From the NCBI RefSeq assembly GCF_947172395.1, contig NC_069106.1:5146001-5210000 (forward strand): DNA of 64,000 nucleotides, in the 5' to 3' direction. The first letter of the stretch is position 1. Each line of letters starts with the position of its first letter. The DNA comes from Bicyclus anynana (Eukaryota; Arthropoda; Insecta; Lepidoptera; Nymphalidae). Under the pieces are notes generated by a model. It had not been told where the DNA came from. It worked only from the letters and a program-made list of their open reading frames with translations, and did no database searches. Positions 42,191-52,400 of the stretch are shown piece after piece. Made by a program: the position numbers and the translations under genes.

Positions 42191-42294
42191 CTACCATAAA
42201 AACCTTAATAACAATTAAGTTATTAAGGTTTTTATGGTAGGTAGTTGGGTGAAAAGACACAGGAATACTTATATTCCTGTGTCTTTTCACCCAA
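42191..42294. other. Two adjacent perfect hairpins
   Basis: First: 42191-42212 pairs perfectly with 42219-42240 (22 bp arms, 6 nt loop). Second: 42245-42267 pairs perfectly with 42272-42294 (23 bp arms, 4 nt loop). The spacing between them is 4 bp. A 100-codon minus-strand frame crosses both and is probably fortuitous. Confidence 0.9.
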
Positions 42295-42999
42295 TTTACA
42301 AACTGATAGATATCAGTAAATAATAATTTAATACATGACAATAAATAAGTCGAGCATTATATAACACTTAATTAATTTAATTCACCACAAATGTCCCCGT
42401 GGAAAATGTCTGAAACAATAGTATTTCGTTTAATACTCTCTCACGATCGGCTTATTCAATAAATATTGAAATAATTTTGTGGGAAAAGATTATGAATAGG
42501 AACACTCTGTTATTTTCCTCTCAGCACGTGTCTTGTCTCAAACAAAAGCGTCCAACTTGCATCCATCCTACGTCCAGTAATCAAATTTGCGTCCAAGATC
42601 TAATAACGAACGTATTGTGTACACTGGCAGGTAAATAGTATAACCTTTATTGCCCGAGATCATCTTATTTTATGAAGACTACGAGTATGCCAACCAGAGG
42701 TAAGTACATTACATACATAAGTACAAGCCAATTGAAAATTAGAAAAAGAGGAAAATCTTTGTAGCACACAAAATAAATAATAAAAAATTAAAAAAAAAAT
42801 TAAAACTAAATAAACGAGCATGCAAAGGCCTTTTTGCTATAAGCAATCTCTAATAGACAACCCCTGACAGACTTTGGATGACTTTGGATTGTGGTCGCTT
42901 TAGAAGATAGCAGATTTCAAGGCTTCAGATACTCATCCATATTGTTGACCGTTCAAGGGTTAAAACCCTCAATCGTCAACTCAACTCTCCAAGCGTTCC

Positions 43000-43340
43000 G
43001 TTTTTATCCGTTTGACAGGTAAAAATATAGATGGAAAATCGTATTGCGTTGTGAATTTCGATTCGAAACACGATTTTCGATCTATATTTTTATCTCAGTT
43101 TTACAAGTGTCCAATAAGCTCTCGGAAGTGACTATTTACGCGTAAACCATACGAATTGGCTTAATGACAAAAAAACTTGGATTTTTAAATTTTCAGTTTA
43201 ACTTAAAAAAGTAGAGAAAAGTTAAAAAAAATTCAAAAATTTTATTGGCATGCATAATTATAATATAATTCGTACGGTTTACGTATTACGTTTACGTATT
43301 TACGTTTAGCTTCAATCTAAGCTCTCTTATTCAACTTTGC
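43000..43340. mobile_element. Inverted-repeat region, MITE candidate
   Basis: Two nested inverted pairs: AAAAATATAGATGGAAAATC (43021) with its complement near 43075-43093, and CGTAAACCATACGAATT (43141) with AATTCGTACGGTTTACG (43267). Probably one or two small foldback elements. Boundaries are not defined. Confidence 0.5.
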
Positions 43341-43493
43341 GTAAATAAAAAAACATTTTTAAACTAAATACCTAATCCCTCAGATTACTACAACACTTTT
43401 AAAAGTAGCCTTTTAAAAGCTCTTTACACTTTCTTTCTCTAAGCCCAATATTTTGAGTAACACATCTGAAAATATATTTTCTATATCATATAC

Positions 43494-43535
43494 TAGCGGA
43501 CGCCCTCGACTTCATCCGCATTTTTAGGAATTAGG
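43494..43535 (-). mobile_element. Helitron-like Hel-F, 3' end only
   Basis: Plus-strand ACTAGCGGACGCCCTCGACT then TTCATCCGCATTTTTAGG. The remainder is lost. Confidence 0.6.
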
Positions 43536-43902
43536 ACAATTAAGGAGAACTCATGAGGGCAATTTTCAAAAAACTCTATGTTTGCCTAATCAATTAAGTA
43601 AATTACTTAATACAGGTGGGCAATAATTCTTATCCCTATGAAATTAACGCGTTTGCAAAGGCAATCAGTGAAATACGACGCATCAAAGAAGATGTATATA
43701 AATCATTACGATATGCATTTACAAAGCTGGATCGGTGTGCAAATAATACAATTAGTTTATTTTACCTGTAGACGAATATTATTTCGGCTAAAATTCTAAA
43801 TGGAATAATTTAGTAAAATAAACAAGATTTTTAGTACATTTTTCATATCTGCATCGTTTTGAAAGTGGCCCAATTTCCAACATCTCCTATAGGTATATCT
43901 TA

Positions 43903-44118
43903 TACGGACGCCCGCGACTTCGTCCGCGTGAAATTTAGTTTTTCACAAATCCCTCGGGAACCATAGATTTTTTCGGGATGAAAAGTATGTGTTAATCCAT
44001 AGTAAAATCTATTTTCATTCCAAATTTCAGCTAAATCGGTTCAGTAGTTGCGCCGTTAAAGAGCGTAACAAACATCCAAACATCCATACAAACTTTCGCG
44101 TTTATAATATTAGTAGGA
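43903..44118 (-). mobile_element. Helitron-like Hel-F, near full length
   Basis: Plus-strand view: ACGGACGCCCGCGACTTCGT, TCACAAATCCCTCGGGAACC, AAATCGGTTCAGTAGTTGCG, ATACAAACTTTCGCGTTTAT, ending AATATTAGTAGGA|T. The GC-rich hairpin GCGGACGAAGTCGCGG is clear on the minus strand. The CTAG terminus is degraded to TATACGG. Confidence 0.85.
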
Positions 44119-44211
44119 TTGGAATTGCCAGTCTTGTGCAACATCCATAAGGTTGAACATAACGATCAGCTTAGGTTCTTTTCGCATAAATCATGTTGCT
44201 GGCTATAATAA

Positions 44212-45229
44212 AAAAAAATACAACCGACTTCAAAACCTAATAACGTACCCACTAAACTAAAAAGCGAAAAATAGCATCATAATATGTTCTACCTGCTGAT
44301 CAGTATGAAGGCGGTGCTAAGCCGGTGATGTATTAATTCAAGCCACGTGAGAATATCTTATAAATTTAGATTTTGCAGGCAGTGTTGTTTCATGTGGTCC
44401 TGTCAGAAATGGCTTAAATTAGGACAACACCGGCTAAGCACCGCCTTCATACTGATCAGCAGGTAGAACATATTATGATGTTATTTTTCGCTTTTTAGTT
44501 TAGTGGGTACGTTATTAGGTTTTGAAGTCGGTTGTATTTTTTTTATTAAAATTTTTATTATTTTTCCATTTTTAGTGTAAAATTTCATCTTAAAACGAAT
44601 TCATCAGATCCCTAATGACAGTCACAACCCATCTTGGTACAAAATTCTCAGCAATACAAATTAATCAAGCCCAAGCACAAGGTAGCTACCGTAAACCGTT
44701 AAGGAGTTCCCTTAATTGACCTTAGTCTTCATCATCAGACCCCTAATATCAGACACAACTCATATAGATAGAAAGTTCTCAGCAATACGAATTAATCAAG
44801 GCCAAACACAAGGTAGTTACTGTAAACTGTTAAGGAGTTCCCTTAATTGTCCTTGGTCTTCATCACCAAACCCCTAAATGACAGTCACAACCTATCTATG
44901 TGGAAAGTTCTCATTAATACAAATTAATCAAGCCCAAACACAAGGTAACTGCTGTAAATCGCCGAGGAGTTCCCTCGTCTGTTTTATGGCTCCATCATCA
45001 GATCGACTTTAAACCTTCATGAAATTGTAGTGCTTAAAACTACTAAATGGAAAAGTTTACGAACATACTAGACACTCATATAATTTTCGAAAGTTCTCCT
45101 CAATTTCTCCAGGATTCCATCATCAGATCTTGACATGACGGCAATGGGACCAAATGGGGACTATACCGTTTCAAACAAAAAAAGAATTTTTGAAATCGGT
45201 CCAGGCGTCTTTGAGTAATCGGTGTACAT

Positions 45230-45285
<56 letters not shown>

Positions 45286-45325
45286 CGACCGAATTGAGAA
45301 CCTCCTCCTTTTTGAAGTCGGTTAA
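44212..45325 (+). mobile_element. Element D, fullest copy
   Basis: Composite structure. First a foldback head: arm 44212-44325 pairs with 44428-44545, each bearing ACAACCGACTTCAAAACCTA or its complement. Then 131 bp tandem units beginning near 44611, 44742 and 44873 (CCTAATGACAGTCACAACC type, each closing CATCATCAGA), followed by two more diverged units. Then GACATGACGGCAATGGGACC and a 3' end AACCTCCTCCTTTTTGAAGT with closing CGGTTAA. The ends are inverted (AACCGACTTCAAAA). There is no coding frame. It is a non-autonomous DNA transposon, superfamily unassigned. Copies or pieces: 26109, 49320, 49557, 51868 and 61210. Confidence 0.8.
45235..45281 (+). repeat. Poly(A) tract inside element D
   Basis: About 47 A residues, expanded from the ~10-13 A of other D copies. 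The two poly-K/poly-F reading frames over it are artefacts. Confidence 0.95.
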
Positions 45326-45372
45326 TAAAGTAAAGAGAAATAGTATAAAAAAATATAAAAGTACCTTTATAG

Positions 45373-45690
45373 TCATAAATAGCCCAGTGGATCAGACCCC
45401 TGCTTCCGATTTCGGAGGGTGTAGGTTCGAATCCGGTCCGGGGCACAGGGCATGCACCTCCAACTTTTCAGTTGTATGCATTTTAAGAAATAAGATATCA
45501 CGTGTCTCAAACGGTGAAGGTAAACATCGTAAGGAAACCTGCATACCAGAAAATTTTCTTAATTCTCTGCGTGTGTGAAGTCTGAAAATCCGCATTGGGC
45601 CAGCGTGGTGGATTATTGGCCTAACCCCTCTCATTCTGAGAGGAGACTCGAGCTCAGCAATGAACCGAATAGAGTCGTTGATAGCGACGA
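45373..45690 (+). mobile_element. SINE-A, full length
   Basis: Head AAATAGCCCAGTGGATCAGA, B-box GGTTCGAATCC, a small CACAGGG duplication after GGGG, then all blocks to AATAGAGTCGTTGATAG. Confidence 0.92.
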
Positions 45691-46124
45691 CAGTCATAAA
45701 GATTACTGTTTTGACAATCTACTTTTCGAAGTCTCGACGGATAAAAAAGGTCTCAAATACTAGATGTGTGTAAAAACACACTCTTCCTACTAAGGTAACA
45801 TAAAAATAAAGAAATGCGTTATGTTAGCTCAAAGAGTCGTTCGAACGTGACGTGAAGCAGTGAAAGGTAGTTTTGGACGGATGAGTACACAGCATCGGAA
45901 TGCAGAAGATGAAAGTGGAATGAGAAAAAATCGCAGTTAGTGGATACGAGTATCGTATGTCGTGTTGGAATGAGTGTTAATTTGGTGTTTTCAGATATTT
46001 TCCCCGCATGCAAGTAAATCGCCTCGAAAATTAATGTTATCGCCGCTTTTAAATTTACATGTTTTTAATAAATAGTGTAGGAAATAGTAGTCTGTGACGT
46101 ATATGACGTCGTCCGATCTCGTGT

Positions 46125-46433
46125 TGGCTTCAGTGTGCTCGAGGCGTTCGAGCCGTCCACATCTCTTGTTGTGTAATTCTTTATGGGTTACTTGGGCTAG
46201 GCGGGGAGAGTGACTTGAGTGATGAAAAGGGGAGTGTTAGTCGACTATCAAAGGTACCTTTAACTCTACACACATCGTTCACAAGTACGTGACTTCACTC
46301 AAGGTCATTCTCTGCCATTCTAGGGTCTTATTTGGTTACAGTTTGATTTGTTAATTAAGTTGTCCTGACAATTGTTGTGAATCATAACCTTTGTTCGACA
46401 TTATTTTCTTATATTTGTAATCACCTTTGAGTC
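46125..46433 (+). repeat. Dispersed repeat P, copy 3
   Basis: Full-length match to 1234-1541, with the same GGCTTCAGTGTGCTCG start and GAGTC end. Different flanks on both sides define it as a mobile unit of ~309 bp. Confidence 0.8.
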
Positions 46434-46436
46434 TAC

Positions 46437-46690
46437 TAAAAATTAGTCTTTTAGTAAGGTTCCGTAGTCAACAAGGAACCCCTATAGTTTCGTCATGTCC
46501 GTCTGTCCGCCTGTTCGTCCGCGGCTTAGCGCAAAAAATATTACTACTAGAAAGCATGAATATGTAGGTACTTTAAAAATGTGAACAAAGTCGTAAAATA
46601 AAATCTAGAAAAAAAAATCAGGGTATCTCCCCTACATATAAAGTGGGGATGAATTTCTTTTTACTCGTTTATTTCATAAACAAGGCCCAT
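46437..46690 (+). repeat. Dispersed repeat (AAGGTTCCGTAGTCAACAAG)
   Basis: AGGTTCCGTAGTCAACAAGG, CCTATAGTTTCGTCATGTCC and GTCTGTCCGCCTGTTCGTCC follow the order of a common lepidopteran repeat that I recall. No full second copy is in the window. Confidence 0.45.
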
Positions 46691-46916
46691 AGTCTGACTA
46701 TGACTTATTAGAAATTGCAAGATATCTCTGCACAATTTGGTCCTATCTGCAAAATGTCACAGTGTGGAAATTCCGACAACCGGACATTTAGAGCGGTCAG
46801 AGTGCGTGGTATTGGAGAATTGTTCGAGAAAAAGAAACGACCATATATTTTTGGCGGCGAGGACTCAGGTTGTTTTTAGGAGCAAATATTCGACACTAGT
46901 CATTATGAAGTTTCGG

Positions 46917-46962
46917 ACAGTCTATTCTTCCCCTAAAAACTATTAGAGGAAGAATAGACTGT
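46917..46962. other. Perfect hairpin, 15 bp arms
   Basis: ACAGTCTATTCTTCC (46917-46931) pairs with GGAAGAATAGACTGT (46948-46962) across a 16 nt loop. Confidence 0.85.
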
Positions 46963-47075
46963 ACATATAGTAATTAATTGATCGTAAGCTCGCCGCGTCT
47001 CCCACGAGTTATGACCCAAGTGACTCAATAGGAACTTTGTAAGGTACAGAAAAGCTTTTTGAACTTTCTCCAATA

Positions 47076-47243
47076 CTAACGAATAGGCGCATTCATAGGG
47101 ATTCCTAATACAGGCGCTAGTATCACTTTACTAGAATTAAATAAAAGATTTATTGTGAGACTGTTTTGAAAGTCCCGAGTATTTCGCATAATGAATCCTA
47201 ATCGTTTTGATGATGCTAATAAGATGCTAAAATTATATGAATC
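47076..47243 (-). pseudogene. LINE reverse transcriptase fragment
   Basis: The minus-strand frame contains KRLGFIMRNTRDFQNSLTIN followed by LLFNSSKVILAPVL. It resembles the conserved ...LGFI.RN..DF...TL..LYNS stretch after the polymerase core of Jockey/CR1-type RTs. The neighbouring residues are degenerate and no polymerase motif is present. The overlapping plus-strand frame at 47191 is a shadow. Confidence 0.6.
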
Positions 47244-47831
47244 AGGAAACAAAGACTTTGAAAGGGCATTCATATCTAATATTCATACCGTAGATAAGAA
47301 AACGAAAAGCCCTTTGAAGAAATCTAAGTCCAATAAAGCTCGAGCCCAACACACTGCTTCGACGCGATTTGTTGGGCTTCTGTAATCTTATTACAGAATC
47401 CCTAAACCGTTCCCAAATTCTTGACATAAAACACAAAACACACGTTTAATAGTCTTTTAAACCACTATAAGGAAAATGCCATAAAAGGCCTTCCTTAATC
47501 TATTTGTTAAAATGTAGACTCTATTGCTTATAGCATATGGTTTAAAATTGTTAGGTTGTGTTTTATGTGTTATTTAAAGCTTCCCGTTCTAACATAGTTG
47601 TAAACTAGTTTTAGGATACCATTGTGGTAAAAGTTCCTTATAATGACAAAGACGTGATATCAAACTTTGTTAGTATTTCTAAACTATTATGGTCGGTTTG
47701 CTTTGAATGTGAAAGTTAAAGTCTTAGGTTTGAGGCACGACTCATTTTAGGATTTTTTTATTGTTCGGAACTGATTCTATAGTTTCTACATTACTTACCG
47801 TTCTACCGTTCATTCAAATTTTTATTTCCAA

Positions 47832-48440
47832 CTAGCAGACGCCCGCGTGGAATAGGAATGATGACAGTTTTTGAAATTGTATATAAATTAAAAGTATGCT
47901 AATAGTAAAGCAATTTTGTAAGAGGAACAGGGTATCTGCGATCATTATTTTCGGAGCTACAGGGATTTAAAGGGTCAGATTTGCGCCCCATACAAAATGG
48001 CACGAACTAATGACGTCGTAGGTAATGTAATGATCGTTCGATTTGTATGTGCGTTCAAACAAAATTACGAATATCTTTGTTATTTGTGCGTTTATGTTTA
48101 TAATTCATATGTTAAATAATGTCACATTTAATGTAAAGAATTTTCATCTAATTACGATAAAAGATTTTTAATACATTTTGAAATTTTATAATCTCATTTA
48201 TTTTGCAAATATCTAGACAATCTTTGCTTTTTGTGTATAAATTAGTTTTGTGTATAAAGTATTTACCCGAATGTATCATAAAAATCTATATATTCAAACC
48301 TAGTCATCATCCCCATTTACTTTTTCACAAATCCCTCGGGATCTATCTCTAAAAAGTATCTATCTCTACTTCAAATTTCAGGCGATTCGGTTCAGTAGCC
48401 GAGGCGTGATAGAGTAACATACACTCATACCATCAAAGTC
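47832..48440 (-). mobile_element. Helitron-like Hel-F split by element I
   Basis: The left piece 47832-47853 (ACTAGCAGACGCCCGCGTGG) and right piece 48317-48440 (TTACTTTTTCACAAATCCCT, GCGATTCGGTTCAGTAGCC) join into a normal Hel-F when element I is removed. Confidence 0.8.
47854..48314. mobile_element. Element I, copy 2, nested in Hel-F
   Basis: 461 bp match to 27756-28253 lacking the GCGCTGCCGCGG stretch of copy 1. Ends AGGAATGATGAC / GTCATCATCCCC, with AT at both borders (47852-47853 and 48315-48316). Confidence 0.82.
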
Positions 48441-48611
48441 ATAATGTTTTTGTAAATCTCGTGAATCCAAGGATTTTTTTTTGGATAAAAAGTAGTTTTT
48501 TAAGTTAATTTGTTACTTGTTATTATTCTTTTTTGTGTACAGTAAAGTATATTTCATTCATTCATAAACTTGACCCTCCTAGCAGAGCAAGTTAAAACAA
48601 ACATGCCGATA

Positions 48612-48790
48612 TCTATACTAATATTATAAAGCTGAAGAGTTTGTTTGTTGTGAGGAACTACTGGTCCGATTTGAAAAATTCTTTTAGTGTTACATAGCCC
48701 ATTTATCGAGGAAGGCTATAGGCTATATATTATTCCCATATTCCTACGGAAACGCGAACCACGCGGGTAAAACCGCGCGGCGTCAGCTAG
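48612..48790 (+). mobile_element. Helitron-like Hel-E with A/T flanks
   Basis: A|TCTATACTAATATTATAAAG to GCGCGGCGTCAGCTAG|T. It lacks the TTGAACGCGCTAATC segment. Confidence 0.88.
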
Positions 48791-49319
48791 TTTTTAAATA
48801 AAACACGTACATATATACATTTATTTGTCATGTATCTATCTTTTTTTCTTATTTTATGTGAAATCCCTAAAAAATTAGGTCACTGGTTTCACATATTCAA
48901 CAGAAAAGTGAAGGCATCCCATTCTAACCGTTTATATATTTAAAATAGAAAAGATTCTCCGAACTTGTTAATACAGCTAATTCCATTCACATAATGCGAA
49001 ATGTATTGGAAAGTTTATTTACAACGTGGAACCAGTTTCTCATATTTAGTCCTATAACCGCGCTGGAACAAGGTCATGAGGTGTGTCTTATTCGCAAAGA
49101 TTTCATACTATTAGATATGTTACGTGCCTACAAAATTTCCGCAAAAAGTGATCACAGTTTAGCTACTCCACTGAACTCACACATGCACAATTTTGTGTTT
49201 ACTTACATTATATATTTATGTATATATAGTTTTTACACTTTCTGAACACACAAATTGACATTGTATTTGACGAAATATTATTGACATAATATTTCGGTAT
49301 TATTTGTTTGAAAAATTTT
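48791..49319. other. Unassigned AT-rich spacer
   Basis: The 83-codon frame at 48994-49245 has no motif. Nothing is called. Confidence 0.5.
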
Positions 49320-49556
49320 AATAAAAAAAATACAACCGACTTTAAAACCTAAAAACGTACTCACTAAACTAAAAAATGAAAAATAACATCATAATATGTT
49401 CTACCTGCTGATCAGTATGAAGGCGGTGCTAAGCCGTTTCAAATAAAAAAAGAATTTTTGAAATCGGTCCAGGCGTCTTTAAGTAATCGGTGTACATACA
49501 TAAAAAAAAAAAAATACCGACCGAATTGAGAACCTCCTCCTTTTTGAAGTCGGTTA
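49320..49556 (+). mobile_element. Element D with internal deletion
   Basis: Keeps the head through GAAGGCGGTGCTAAGCCG, then jumps to the 3' part at TTTCAAATAAAAAAAGAATT and ends TTTGAAGTCGGTTAA. All tandem units are lost. Confidence 0.85.
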
Positions 49557-49578
49557 AAAATACAACCGACTTCAAAAT

Positions 49579-49722
49579 CAATCAATCAATCAATCAATTT
49601 ATTTATTTGCAGATACATGCATTATATATATACAGGTGGTCGGTAGATGTAGATGGTAAATGTATCTTGCAAATTTAGCATGCAAATTATTTATTAAGTT
49701 AACAAAAATGTTTCTACAAAAC
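49579..49722 (-). mobile_element. LINE 3' end with (ATTG)n tail, nested in D
   Basis: On the minus strand it ends ATGTATCTGCAAATAAATAA followed by four to five ATTG units. This is a LINE 3' UTR with a tetranucleotide tail, 5' truncated. Confidence 0.65.
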
Positions 49723-49734
49723 TAAAAAGCGAAT

Positions 49735-50020
49735 CAAATCAAATCAAAAACCATTTATTTCAAGTTTCAAGTCACTTGACTATTTGTAAAGATTCTACCA
49801 CCGGTTCGGAAGGCAACCTGCCTTCCGAACCTGCCTGCTGAGAAGAAACCGGCAAGAAACTCAACAGTTGCTATTTTTTAAAAAATCATACAGCAATCTA
49901 ATTTACAATTGATGATAACAATACAATTTCTTATAGTTTTACTTTTTGTGTGAAGGTGGAAGCTGATCCAATGGCCTGTTGTAGTAACCTCGACTAAGTA
50001 AATGTCTTTTAACACATTAA
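49735..50020 (-). mobile_element. LINE-C 3' fragment, nested in D
   Basis: Same 3' UTR as the copies at 14352 and 18134, ending in the ATCAAATCAAATCAAAAACC tail. It includes TTACTTAGTCGAGGTTACTA from the RT C-terminus. A 13 bp inverted duplication with 3 nt spacer sits at 49803-49831. Confidence 0.8.
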
Positions 50021-50373
50021 AAAAATAACATCGTACTATGTGCTACCTGCTGATCAGCTTGAACGCGGTACCAAGTAAGTGTTGTAATTAAAGCCGTATC
50101 TGAAAGAAATGTCTGAAAATCCAGTTAAATATTTTATGATTCAAACGGCTTGAATACATCACTAACTTGGTACGACGGCGACGACGAATTGATAACCTCC
50201 TCCTTTTTTTGAAGTCGGTTAAAAATAATTTTCGACTAAATGAAATTAAGTCAATTAAGTAGCTCCTCAGTTTCGACGCGTTAGAGTGACATATCCTTTT
50301 ATAACTAACAGTATGAACACTTTGCTTATACGATTCAAATACATCTCTACTAATATCATGATGCTGTGATACA

Positions 50374-50690
50374 AGTGATAGCCCAGTGGATATGACCTCT
50401 GCCTCCGATCCCGGAGGGTGTGGGTTCGAATCCGGTCAGGGGCATGCTCCTCCAACTTTTTCAGTTGTGTGCATTTTAAGAAATTAAATATCACTTGTCT
50501 CAAAACGGTGAAGGAAAAACATCGTGAGGAAACCTGCATACCAGAGAATTTTCATAATTCTCTACGTGTGTGAAGTCTGCCAATCCGCATTGGGCCAGCG
50601 TGGTGGACTAATTGGCCTAACCCCTCTCATTCTGAGAGGAGACTCGAACTAAGCAGTGAGCCTAATATGGGTTGATAATGAATGATGATG
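50374..50690 (+). mobile_element. SINE-A with 9 bp target duplication
   Basis: Full length. TAATATCAT flanks it at 50351-50359 and 50698-50706, leaving a short 5' extension. Confidence 0.9.
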
Positions 50691-50699
50691 TATATCATA

Positions 50700-50871
50700 A
50701 TATCATAAAGTTCGTGAGTTTCTGAGGTTATAGGGAAAATTTCCGAATGTACGGAACCGATTTTGAAAATTTTTTTACCAATAGAAATACATTCTTTGTG
50801 AATGTTATAGGTTTCGTCCCCATATTCCCAAGGGAACAAGGACTAAGTGGATGATAGAGCGGAGCGTCATG
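50700..50871 (+). mobile_element. Helitron-like Hel-G, degenerate
   Basis: ACGGAACCGATTTTGAAAAT, TTTTACCAATAGAAATAC, CCCCATATTCCCAAGGGAAC and GGAGCGTCATGCTACTA. It ends where a Hel-F 5' end begins. Confidence 0.6.
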
Positions 50872-50945
50872 CTACTAATGTTATAAACGCGAAAGTTTGT
50901 ATGGATGTTTGGATGTTTGTTACTTTTTAACACCTCAAGTTTTGG
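50872..50945 (+). mobile_element. Helitron-like Hel-F, 5' end
   Basis: CTACTAATGTTATAAACGCG, AAAGTTTGTATGGATGTTTG and TTTGTTACTTTTTAACACC, then unrelated sequence and a SINE-B. Confidence 0.75.
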
Positions 50946-50969
50946 CTTAAATTTAAAATGAAGATAGGT

Positions 50970-51247
50970 AATGGCGCAGTGGTATTCGCGGAAGACTTAA
51001 AAGACGGAGGTCCTGGGTTCAATCCCTGGCTGGGCTGATTGAGGGTATGGCTGGTATGAAGCTTCGGTCGTAGCTAGTTACCAACCTACGTATGTAGGTA
51101 GGTAGGTATGATATCGTATAGAAACCGAAAGAGGTGTGGATTTTTAGCCTCCTCCTAACAAGTTAGCCCGCTTCCACCTTAGATTGCATCATCATTCATC
51201 ATGCCGTCTGGTAAGATTGTAGTCAAGGGCTAACTTGTAAAAAAATA
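50970..51247 (+). mobile_element. SINE-B, diverged
   Basis: ATGGCGCAGTGGTATTCGCG, B-box GGGTTCAATCCCTGGC. A TAGGTAGGTAGG expansion replaces the GCGATTTAGC region. It ends CTTGTAAAAAAATAAA. Confidence 0.9.
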
Positions 51248-51500
51248 AACCAATGAAAATCCATTCAAAAGACCAAACAAAGCCTATTTTGCATTACAAT
51301 AACATTCCTGGCTTTGTATCTCAAAAATATTTTTTTACATCGCGTAGCATATTTGACAAAGTATTTTTTGCTCAGCCAAAACATTGATGTTACAAAAAAA
51401 CAAACGCTATCTAGTGAAAGCGAAGCTTTGGCGAAGTGTAGGTATACCTACAGATAGACGCACATGCTTTCAGTGTATTTACATAATTTGAGGCTTTAGA

Positions 51501-51735
51501 GACGTGATAGCCTAGTGGATATGAACTATGCCTTCGATTCAGAGGGCGCAGATTCAAATCCGCTCCGGGGCATGCACCTCCAACTTCTCAATTATATGCA
51601 TTTTAAGAAATTAAATATCACGTGTCTTAAACAGTGAAGGAAAACATCGTGAAAAACCTGCATACCTGAGAATTGTCTTAATTCACTACGTGTGTGACGG
51701 CCAATCTGCATTGGGCCAGCGTGGTGGACCATTTG
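51501..51735 (+). mobile_element. SINE-A, 3' end missing
   Basis: Head GACGTGATAGCCTAGTGGAT through GGGCCAGCGTGGTGGACCAT, then truncated before the CTAACCCCTCTC block. Confidence 0.88.
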
Positions 51736-52400
51736 GTCATGACCATTTAAATATAACCAATAGTTCTGTTGCCCTCCAATTAGTCAGAAAATACTGTTAG
51801 GAGTAGGTAAGTCAAAAGTCCAGAGGGCGGGAGTCGAACCACCACCTGTAGATTAAAAAAACTTAATAAAAAAAATACAACCGACTTCAAAACCAAAAAA
51901 CGTACCCACTAAACTAAAAAGCGAAAAATAACATCATAATATGTTCTACCTGCTGATCAGTATGAAGGCGGTGTTAAGCCGGTGATGTATTAATTCAAGC
52001 CATATGAGAATATCTTATAGATTTAGATTTTGCAGACAGTGTTGTTTCATGTGGTCCTGACAGAAATGGCTTAAATTAAGACAACACCGGCTAAGCACCG
52101 CTAGGTTTAGGTTTTGAAGTCGGTTGTATTTTATTTATTAAATTTTTTATTATTTTTCCATTTTTAGTGTAAAATTTCATCTCAAACGAATACATCAGAC
52201 CCCTAATGACAGTCACAACCCATCTTGGTACAAAATTCTCAGCAATACAAATTAATCAAGCACAAGGTAGCTACCGTAAACCGTTAAGGGGTTCCCTTAA
52301 TTGACCTTGGCCTCCATCATCAGACCCCTAATAACAGACACCACTCATCTAGGTACAAAGTTCTCAGCAATACGAATTAATCAAGGCCAAACACAAGGTA

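Larger units (their letters stand above)
49557..50224 (+). mobile_element. Element D interrupted by two LINE tails
   Basis: Starts ATACAACCGACTTCAAAA directly after the preceding D copy and resumes at AAAACTAAAAAGCGA (49721). It resumes again at ATAACATCGTACTATGTGCT (50026), and ends TTTTTTGAAGTCGGTTAA. It retains its foldback head in diverged form and lacks the 131 bp units. Confidence 0.75.

Noticed and set aside
42039..42341. 100-codon minus-strand frame
   Set aside because: It reads through two perfect hairpins, so part of it encodes the reverse complement of itself. A chance frame is more likely.
45222..45578. 118-codon frame starting with poly-lysine
   Set aside because: It is the poly(A) tract of element D running into a SINE-A.
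51740..51860. Minus-strand GGTGGTTCGACTCCCGCC as a further SINE
   Set aside because: A B-box-like string is present, but no A-box, tail or second copy could be found.
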